This document shows positions 6,438-11,641 of a DNA stretch of 14,104 bases, piece after piece. The number at the start of each line of letters is the position of its first letter. Position 1 is the first letter of the stretch. Origin of the DNA: an uncultured Collinsella sp. Lineage in GTDB: Bacteria > Actinomycetota > Coriobacteriia > Coriobacteriales > Coriobacteriaceae. The stretch lies in NCBI GenBank assembly GCA_959605475.1, contig CAUHFS010000051.1:1-14104 (forward strand), given 5' to 3'. The notes under the pieces are model-generated. The model did no database searches, was not told the origin of the DNA, and saw only the letters and a list, made by a program, of their open reading frames with translations. Made by a program: the position numbers and the translations under genes.

Positions 6438-7568
6438 CTAGCAATCGATGACGTGAAGGTCATGCGGTGTCTTGGTGAAGGGCTCGTAGCCGTTCTCGGT
6501 GACCACGCCGTAGTCCTCCAGACGCACGCCGCCCACGCCGGGCAGGTACACGCCAGGCTCCATGGTGATAACCGAGCCGACCTCGATGATGTTCTTGCTG
6601 CGGTTGAAGTTGGGCAGCTCATGGATGTCGATACCGACACCATGGCCCAGACCATGGTTGTAGTAATCGCCATAACCGGCATCGCCGATGATCTTCTTGG
6701 AAAGCTTGAAAATGTCGTTGCCCTCGACGCCCGGATGGATGGCGGCGACGCACTCCTCGTGCGTACGGCGCACGAGCGCATAGAGGTCGAGCTGCTCCTG
6801 GGTAGGCTCGCCCATCACAACGGTGCGCGTCATGTCGGAACGATAGTCGCAGTAGCCCGCGCCGTAATCCATAAGGACGAAGTCACCCTTCTCGATCACG
6901 CGGTCGCTCGGCACGGCATGCGGGTTGGCGGTGTTGGGACCACTCGCCACGATGGAGCCGAAGGCAAGGCTATCGGCGCCGTTGGCGAACATAAAGTTCT
7001 CGAGCTCGTTGCGAACCTGCTTCTCGGTCATACCGGGCTTAATAAAGCCGAGCATATGCTGGAAGGCGGCATCGGTGATCGACTGCGCATGGCGCATGAG
7101 CTCGATCTCCTCGGCATCCTTGATGGCGCGCATCTTGCGAATATCGTCATGCATCAGCGGCAACATGCAGGCGACGGAACGGTCCTCCAGACCACGCTGA
7201 ATACCCTGGTAGAAGTTGATCTGCATGTCGTCCTCGACAGCGCAGACGCGGCACTTGTTAGCCGCGATCTTGCCGGCGACCCAACCGGGGATGGTGCCCT
7301 CATCCATGTCGTAGACCCAGGGGCTGCCGGCGGGCGTGTTCTCCTCAAAGCTGTTGAGGTAGCGCGAGTCGGTGTGGAACAGGCACTGGTCGGCCGTAAT
7401 AAACGCCGCGTGCGGGAACTCGAAGGTGTAATCGAAGACGCCCTTCACGCCCGTAAGCCAACGAAGATTGGCCTCGTCGCGCACCACGATAGCGTCGTAG
7501 CCGCGCTCAGCCATCAGGGCACGGACACGCTCGATACGACCGGCAGGACCGGCAGCAAACTCAGACAT
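6438..7568 (-). CDS. M24-family Xaa-Pro dipeptidase/aminopeptidase
   Basis: This 376-residue metallopeptidase removes residues next to proline or splits Xaa-Pro dipeptides in the cytosol. Residues 1-135 form the creatinase-like N-terminal domain (RIERVRALMAERGYDAIVVR; LTGVKG). The pita-bread catalytic domain follows, with all five metal ligands: D234 (LMDYGAG), D245 (SDMTRT), H309 (NHGLGHGVG), E337 (TMEPGVY) and E351 (VRLEDYG). The substrate-binding histidines H217 (NPHAVPS) and H316 (IHELP) are also present. Size and N-terminal domain are YqhT/PepQ-like, so dipeptidase and aminopeptidase cannot be separated from sequence. GAAAGGA lies 6 nt before the ATG. Next to efp it mirrors the yqhT-efp pair of Bacillus. 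It appears to be a single-gene transcript with its own leader and a strong terminator. Confidence 0.93.
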   Translation of the reverse strand: MSEFAAGPAGRIERVRALMAERGYDAIVVRDEANLRWLTGVKGVFDYTFEFPHAAFITADQCLFHTDSRYLNSFEENTPAGSPWVYDMDEGTIPGWVAGKIAANKCRVCAVEDDMQINFYQGIQRGLEDRSVACMLPLMHDDIRKMRAIKDAEEIELMRHAQSITDAAFQHMLGFIKPGMTEKQVRNELENFMFANGADSLAFGSIVASGPNTANPHAVPSDRVIEKGDFVLMDYGAGYCDYRSDMTRTVVMGEPTQEQLDLYALVRRTHEECVAAIHPGVEGNDIFKLSKKIIGDAGYGDYYNHGLGHGVGIDIHELPNFNRSKNIIEVGSVITMEPGVYLPGVGGVRLEDYGVVTENGYEPFTKTPHDLHVIDC

Positions 7569-7600
7569 GCAGATTCCTTTCTTGTTGCCTCTATAAAGAC

Positions 7601-7662
7601 GGGACGGGTCTCAACCGAACGACGGAATCGCATACGATCCGCAATCGATTAAAACCCGCCCC
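7601..7662 (-). other. Structured RNA element between the aroB-like gene and the peptidase gene
   Basis: On the minus strand, GGGGCGGGT (7662-7654) can pair with ACCCGTCCC (7609-7601) through nine pairs, one of them a G-U wobble, enclosing 44 nt. Within that loop, CGGATCG (7641-7635) pairs with CGAT-CCG (7630-7623, one bulged base) around a TATG tetraloop. The 3' end is followed by GTCTTTAT, a weak T-tract. It could be the aroB-like gene's terminator or a 5' leader structure of the peptidase mRNA; I recognise no known riboswitch. Nothing else is evident in this 131-nt gap. Confidence 0.45.
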
Positions 7663-7667
7663 TCAAC

Positions 7668-7693
7668 ATGATACGAAAGACGATGGATGTCAA
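7668..7693 (-). promoter_or_regulatory. Candidate promoter for the peptidase gene
   Basis: On the minus strand a consensus -35 TTGACA (7693-7688) is followed after 14 bp by TATCAT (7673-7668), 5 of 6 matches to the -10 consensus. The spacing is shorter than the usual 16-18 bp, which lowers confidence. It begins only 7 nt after the aroB-like stop codon, and transcription would start near 7660, at the foot of the structured element. Confidence 0.45.
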
Positions 7694-7699
7694 TAAATC

Positions 7700-8809
7700 T
7701 TAGAGAAGTTCTTTGCGAGAAGCCAAGTAGGCGTGAGCATGGCGCTCAAGAACCTCGTCCTCAACGCTCGTTAGACGAATGGCGCCGAGTGCCGCGGGCA
7801 GCGGCAACATGCTGCGGTTCGAGCGGACAAACTGCTGTCTGCGGAACTCCTCGATAAATGCGGCAGGCTCCAGATCGAAGGCAAGCTCCTCGATACCAAA
7901 GTCCTCCAGGCAGTCATCGACCTCAAAGACGTAATCGATATCGAAGTCGCAGGCATCATGTGCTAGGCGCGCCTCAAAGCGCATGCCCTCGGACAACAGC
8001 TGGTAGGCAGGGACCTGCGAAGCGGCATCGCCCAAGCAAGCGCGCAGGGTACGCTCCCCCGTCTTGCCAAAATCGAGCGCATGGCGAGCGCTCGGGTTCG
8101 TGGCCATCAGTACGTCCTTCCGGGCAGTCTGAGACCATTGGACGGCATTGACGAGCGCGACCTCCTCGCCCGCGAGAATCTCGGGGACGGTCTCAGCAAA
8201 CTGATTCCAGCGGGATTTGCTGCTCGAAAGCATGGTGCCAACAAGTACCGCATAGCCGAGTTTGAGGTCCTCGGGGTCCGCCTCGCGAACAAGGTCGAGG
8301 TCACACACGACCAAGCCCGGCTCGGGACGGAACGCGATAGCGGGAAGCGCATTGGCCGACGAGGCGACGAGCGGCTTCATGGTCGTCGCGACCGTGAGCA
8401 TGGCGTCGAACGTCGTCGGCAGCAAGGCGCACTCGGTGCGACCGCACCACTGGTTGGCGCACCAGCAAACGACTGAGCAGGTCGCCGTGTCGCCGACAGC
8501 GACAACGAGATCGTCACAGGTAATGCCATTAGCCGACAGGGCGCCAAAGACGGTATCGGCATCGACCAGCGTAGCACCGGCAGGCGAAACCTCGAGGACG
8601 AGCAGCGACACGGCAAAACCGGCGTCGACCAGCGCATGCTCGACGACCTCGCCAAAACGCTCGGATGTGGCGTCGTTCCAAACCACCATCGCGCGCTTAG
8701 GCTTGCCCACAACCGAGGCAAACATGCGCGGCAGCTCATCGAACGCGCCCAATCCGACACGGACATCGACGCTGCGGTTTTGGAAATTGATCAGTTGACG
8801 GCGAATCAT
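7700..8809 (-). CDS. Degenerate 3-dehydroquinate synthase-like protein (AroB homologue lacking catalytic residues)
   Basis: The 369-residue product aligns with AroB over its full length: an N-terminal Rossmann part (RAMVVWNDATSERFGEVVEH), DLVVAVGD at 100-107, LPTTF at 130-134, LVVCDLDLV, and ARHALDFGKT at 241-250. Key AroB residues are changed. The GGGVVGD NAD loop is reduced to AVGD, the zinc ligand in 'AEVIK' is Val188, 'GHTFGHA' reads GKTGERT (248-254), and the LHGEAV histidine is absent (about Ala268). A lysine at 145 may match the one in 'GGKT'. The reading frame is intact. The ATG at 8809 overlaps the aroK stop as ATGA; an earlier in-frame start would run into aroK. Five cysteines cluster at 111-127. 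By family it would act in the shikimate pathway, but by residues it is probably not an active dehydroquinate synthase. Confidence 0.75.
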   Translation of the reverse strand: MIRRQLINFQNRSVDVRVGLGAFDELPRMFASVVGKPKRAMVVWNDATSERFGEVVEHALVDAGFAVSLLVLEVSPAGATLVDADTVFGALSANGITCDDLVVAVGDTATCSVVCWCANQWCGRTECALLPTTFDAMLTVATTMKPLVASSANALPAIAFRPEPGLVVCDLDLVREADPEDLKLGYAVLVGTMLSSSKSRWNQFAETVPEILAGEEVALVNAVQWSQTARKDVLMATNPSARHALDFGKTGERTLRACLGDAASQVPAYQLLSEGMRFEARLAHDACDFDIDYVFEVDDCLEDFGIEELAFDLEPAAFIEEFRRQQFVRSNRSMLPLPAALGAIRLTSVEDEVLERHAHAYLASRKELL

Positions 8810-9339
8810 AGCAGTCCACGCTCCAAAAGCATCTCGGCACAAAGGTAGGAAACGTCCTCGAAGGACTTGTTGCGAATATCAAGGGTAATATCGGCGGCCT
8901 GGCGATACAGCGGACGGCGACGCTCAAACAGGCGCGCAGCATGCTCGGGCGAGCGGAAATCGGGCCGGGTATCAGAACGGCGAATCTGGCGCAACGAGTC
9001 CTCAAAGTCGCCTTCGAGGTACACGCATGTACCCATCTCGTGCATCAGTTCAATGTTCACCGGCGTCTCGACGATGCCACCCCCGCACGACACCAGCAGG
9101 CTGCGCTCGCTTTGAAGCGAACGGAGTGCCGAGGTCTCAAGCTCGCGAAAACGATCCTCGCCCTCGGTCTCAAATATCTCGGTCACCGACTTGCCACATC
9201 GACGCACAACCAAACGATCGGTATCGATAAAACGCCGCTTGAACATAGTGCCGACGTTGCGCGCGAGCGTCGATTTGCCCGCACCCAAAAAGCCGATAAA
9301 GAAAATATGGTCGCAGCCGTGTTTGATGTGCTGAGACAT
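8806..9339 (-). CDS. aroK: Shikimate kinase
   Basis: Shikimate kinase phosphorylates the shikimate 3-hydroxyl, the fifth step of chorismate synthesis. The 177-residue protein has every expected element: Walker A GFLGAGKST at residues 16-24, the DTD pair (D39, D41) for magnesium and shikimate, the E..FR..E segment with R65, CGGG at 85-88, the lid arginine in TRPDF (R125) and the C-terminal RRPLYRQAAD (141-150). It should be catalytically competent. It starts 8 nt after the YqeG-type stop codon and its TGA overlaps the start of the aroB-like gene (ATGA at 8806-8809), so the two are translationally coupled. The aroK-aroB pairing is common in bacteria. aroC and aroQ, often nearby, are not in the window. 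Confidence 0.95.
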   Translation of the reverse strand: MSQHIKHGCDHIFFIGFLGAGKSTLARNVGTMFKRRFIDTDRLVVRRCGKSVTEIFETEGEDRFRELETSALRSLQSERSLLVSCGGGIVETPVNIELMHEMGTCVYLEGDFEDSLRQIRRSDTRPDFRSPEHAARLFERRRPLYRQAADITLDIRNKSFEDVSYLCAEMLLERGLL

Positions 9340-9347
9340 GGCGAAAC

Positions 9348-9845
9348 CTATTCCTCGCAGGGAAGGTCGCGCAGGGCCCGGCGCTCAAAGATACGGAAGA
9401 TCTGCGTGTACCACAGGTCCTGGGTTGCCTGCGGCTTGACCAGAATAGTGTCAACGCAGGCAAAATTACCGCTCCACACGTCCGTGTACAGCTGATCGCC
9501 GATCAGCACCGCCTCGTCTGCCGTGGCGCCGAGGCGCTTAAGACCCGCCTTCAAGGCAAACGGGGCGGGCTTCATGGCGTGGCTAATGGCCTCAAGTCCC
9601 AGCTCGCGTGCAGAGCTCATGACCTGGTCGCGATGCCAGTTGTTGGACACCATGCACAGCTTAAAGCCTTTGGCGCGGGCGGCGTCGAGCCAAGCGGAAA
9701 CCGCAGTGGGAACCTGCTCGGTGTCGCGCGGCACCAGAGTGTTATCGCGATCGAGCAGAATGGCGCGTTTGCCGTCGGCCCACAGGGTATCAAGGTCGAT
9801 GCGATCGACCGAGGCAACGTATCGTTTGGGGCTAAAAATCCTCAT
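9348..9845 (-). CDS. YqeG-family HAD (subfamily IIIA) phosphatase
   Basis: This 165-residue protein matches the YqeG group of the haloacid dehalogenase superfamily. Motif I is LLDRDNTLV with the nucleophile D32 and acid/base D34, motif II is MVSNN (S67, N68), motif III is the lysine of HAMKPAP (K92), and motif IV is IGDQLYTDV (D117, D122). It lacks a cap domain, typical of the IIIA class. Substrates of bacterial YqeG proteins are not well defined; in Bacillus the gene sits with yqeH and aroE, and here with aroK. The ATG at 9845 lies 2 nt after the mltG stop codon, with GGA 9 nt upstream; a TTG at 9857 would overlap mltG and has no ribosome binding site. Confidence 0.9.
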   Translation of the reverse strand: MRIFSPKRYVASVDRIDLDTLWADGKRAILLDRDNTLVPRDTEQVPTAVSAWLDAARAKGFKLCMVSNNWHRDQVMSSARELGLEAISHAMKPAPFALKAGLKRLGATADEAVLIGDQLYTDVWSGNFACVDTILVKPQATQDLWYTQIFRIFERRALRDLPCEE

Positions 9846-9847
9846 GA

Positions 9848-11203
9848 TCAATTCCAAGACTGTTGGTGCTCTTCGTAGGTCTTCGAGAAATACTCCTCGT
9901 CCTGCGTAATGTAGAAATACAGGTCATCGGAGTCGGTCGGCTCAAGGGTGGCCTTGAGCGCCTCGAGCGACGGAGAGCAGATGGGCGTGGGCGGCAGGCC
10001 CTCGTGCTTATAGGTGTTATACGGACTATCGCTCTGCAGGTCGTCGGCGGTAACCTCTCCGCCGGTGACATACATCATGGTCGCATCGCTATTGAGGTAA
10101 CGCAGGCCATCGAGCTTGCCCGCCAGACGGTTATAGAAAACCGATGCCACATGCGCGCGCTGATCGGCGTTGAGGCCCTCGCGCTCGACGATCGAGGCAA
10201 GGTTAACGATGTCGTAATCGGACATCTCCACGCCATAGCGCTCCTTGATCATGGCCTCGCAGCTCGCAAAGTCAAGCGACTTGTACTCGGTGTTGAACTG
10301 GTCAAGCATGGCGCGAATCACATCATCGGCAGAAGGGTCCTTACCCAACGAATAGGTCTTGGGGAATAGGAAGCCCTCGAGTGAATCGTTTGCAGCGTCT
10401 TTAAGGAAAGCGTAATCATTCACATAATTGCTCGCCTTGGCCTGGTTAAGGAAATCTTCCTTAGAAATGCTGTCGTATGCCGCGGCCACACGATCGGCGA
10501 CCTGGTCGACCGTCAGGCCCTCAGGGATAGTCAGTGCATCGGAGCCCGCATTGGGGCCTTCCATGAGCTGCTGAACAACCTTGGTCGCGTCCATGAGCGT
10601 GGTAAACGAGTAGGTGCCAGGCTTAAGCGACATATCGGCATTGAGCTTTTTGACCGCCGCGTAATAATCCTTGGGGTCTTCGACGATATGGTTCTCGGAG
10701 AGAATCGAAGCGATGGCATCACCCGAGGCGCCATCGGGAATCGTAATAGTAACTTGCTGGCCAGCAGCGACTTTCGCATCCTCGCCGGCAAAGAAGCCCT
10801 TGACGGCCGGCACAACAAAGAAAACGATCGCGACAAGCGCAAGCACGGCGATGACGCCACCGATAATCATAGGCACCGGAGAGCTTTTCTTTTGGACGCC
10901 ACGGCGGGCATGCGTGTTATAGCTCGAGCGCGTGGCCGGAGCAACGCCGTGCGAGCCATGAGCATGATGTGCGTGGGGGCGTGATTGCCGGGCCTGCCCC
11001 TGCGTGCGCTGGGCAGGAGCCTGCTGCTTAAAACGAGCGCCGCCAGCGGGCTGCGCGGGACGAGCTGCGGGCTGTTGAGCGGCACGCTGAGCAGGCTGAG
11101 CTGCGCGCTGCGTCGGCTGTGCCGGACGCTGGCCAGGCTGGGCAGGGCGCGGCACAGGCTGACGTGTACGAATCGGCTGGCGCGGATCGGAAGCGCTAGG
11201 CAT
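9848..11203 (-). CDS. mltG: Endolytic peptidoglycan transglycosylase MltG (YceG-like) with long cytoplasmic N-terminus
   Basis: MltG is a membrane-anchored lytic transglycosylase that cuts nascent glycan strands and so sets their length. In this 451-residue protein, residues 1-109 are a low-complexity cytoplasmic tail rich in Pro, Gln, Ala and Arg, with AQPxQR-like repeats and a His-rich patch (HAHHAHGSHG, 77-86). One transmembrane segment spans about 111-134 (PMIIGGVIAVLALVAIVFFV). The extracellular part has a LysM-like region (150-215) and the YceG catalytic domain, with the conserved LASIVEREG (catalytic Glu region, 336-344), FYNRL, LNSDATMMY and SPYNTYKHEGLPPTPI. The ATG at 11203 has a near-perfect GAGGAGG at 11210-11216 and overlaps the ruvX end by 8 nt. 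The ruvX-mltG neighbourhood is widely conserved. No truncation is seen. Confidence 0.95.
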   Translation of the reverse strand: MPSASDPRQPIRTRQPVPRPAQPGQRPAQPTQRAAQPAQRAAQQPAARPAQPAGGARFKQQAPAQRTQGQARQSRPHAHHAHGSHGVAPATRSSYNTHARRGVQKKSSPVPMIIGGVIAVLALVAIVFFVVPAVKGFFAGEDAKVAAGQQVTITIPDGASGDAIASILSENHIVEDPKDYYAAVKKLNADMSLKPGTYSFTTLMDATKVVQQLMEGPNAGSDALTIPEGLTVDQVADRVAAAYDSISKEDFLNQAKASNYVNDYAFLKDAANDSLEGFLFPKTYSLGKDPSADDVIRAMLDQFNTEYKSLDFASCEAMIKERYGVEMSDYDIVNLASIVEREGLNADQRAHVASVFYNRLAGKLDGLRYLNSDATMMYVTGGEVTADDLQSDSPYNTYKHEGLPPTPICSPSLEALKATLEPTDSDDLYFYITQDEEYFSKTYEEHQQSWN

Positions 11204-11624
11204 GCGAGACCTCCTCGTTTTTACGATCAAGCCATGTCTGCAAAAACAGGCTGGCGGCGATCATGTCAATCTTGCCTCTCATCTGTTTTTCGTTGAGGCC
11301 CTGCTCGCGCAGGATGCGTTTGGCCTCTTGCGAGGACAAGCGCTCGTCCTCAAACTCCAGCGGAAGTTCGAGCTTGTCGGCAATCTTTTGGGCCACGGCG
11401 GCAACGCGCTCGGCCTGGGGGCCGGGCTCACCGGCCATGGTCAAGGGACGTCCGCTTACCAGGATATCGGGCTCATAGTCCTCAACCAGGTAGCGGAACG
11501 TCTTGGCCATACCGGTGACCTCTGCAGCCGGGAGCACCTTGACAGGCATCGCCATCTTGCCATCACGGCTCGAGACGGCGATGCCGATCCTGGTCTCCCC
11601 TATGTCCAGCGCAAGCGCGACCAC
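11196..11624 (-). CDS. ruvX: RuvX/YqgF-family Holliday junction resolvase / pre-16S rRNA nuclease
   Basis: YqgF-family proteins have an RNase H-like fold; the E. coli protein has been linked to 16S rRNA 5' maturation, while others resolve Holliday junctions. The 142-residue product has the family's motifs: ALDIGETRIGIAVS at 5-18 with D7, VSGRPLTMAGEPGPQAERV at 56-74, FEDERLSSQEA at 91-101 with E94, and GKIDMIAASLFLQTWLD at 117-133 with D120. The acidic active-site set (D7, E94, D120) is intact. The start is GTG at 11624, directly giving the conserved VALALDIG; AGG lies 9 nt upstream, within the 17-nt gap after alaS. The alaS-ruvX-mltG order is typical of many Gram-positive bacteria. Confidence 0.94.
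   Translation of the reverse strand: MVALALDIGETRIGIAVSSRDGKMAMPVKVLPAAEVTGMAKTFRYLVEDYEPDILVSGRPLTMAGEPGPQAERVAAVAQKIADKLELPLEFEDERLSSQEAKRILREQGLNEKQMRGKIDMIAASLFLQTWLDRKNEEVSHA
11210..11216 (-). promoter_or_regulatory. Ribosome binding site deciding the mltG start
   Basis: GAGGAGG on the minus strand lies 6 nt before the ATG at 11203, inside the 3' end of ruvX. It fixes this ATG over the in-frame TTG at 11230. Confidence 0.8.
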
Positions 11625-11641
11625 AGCGACTACCTAGATTC

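Noticed and set aside
6219..7652. Long plus-strand open frame (477 codons) opposite the Xaa-Pro peptidase and the efp start
   Set aside because: It runs across two genes and a strong terminator on the other strand, shows no recognisable domain, and is explained by codon bias of the real genes.
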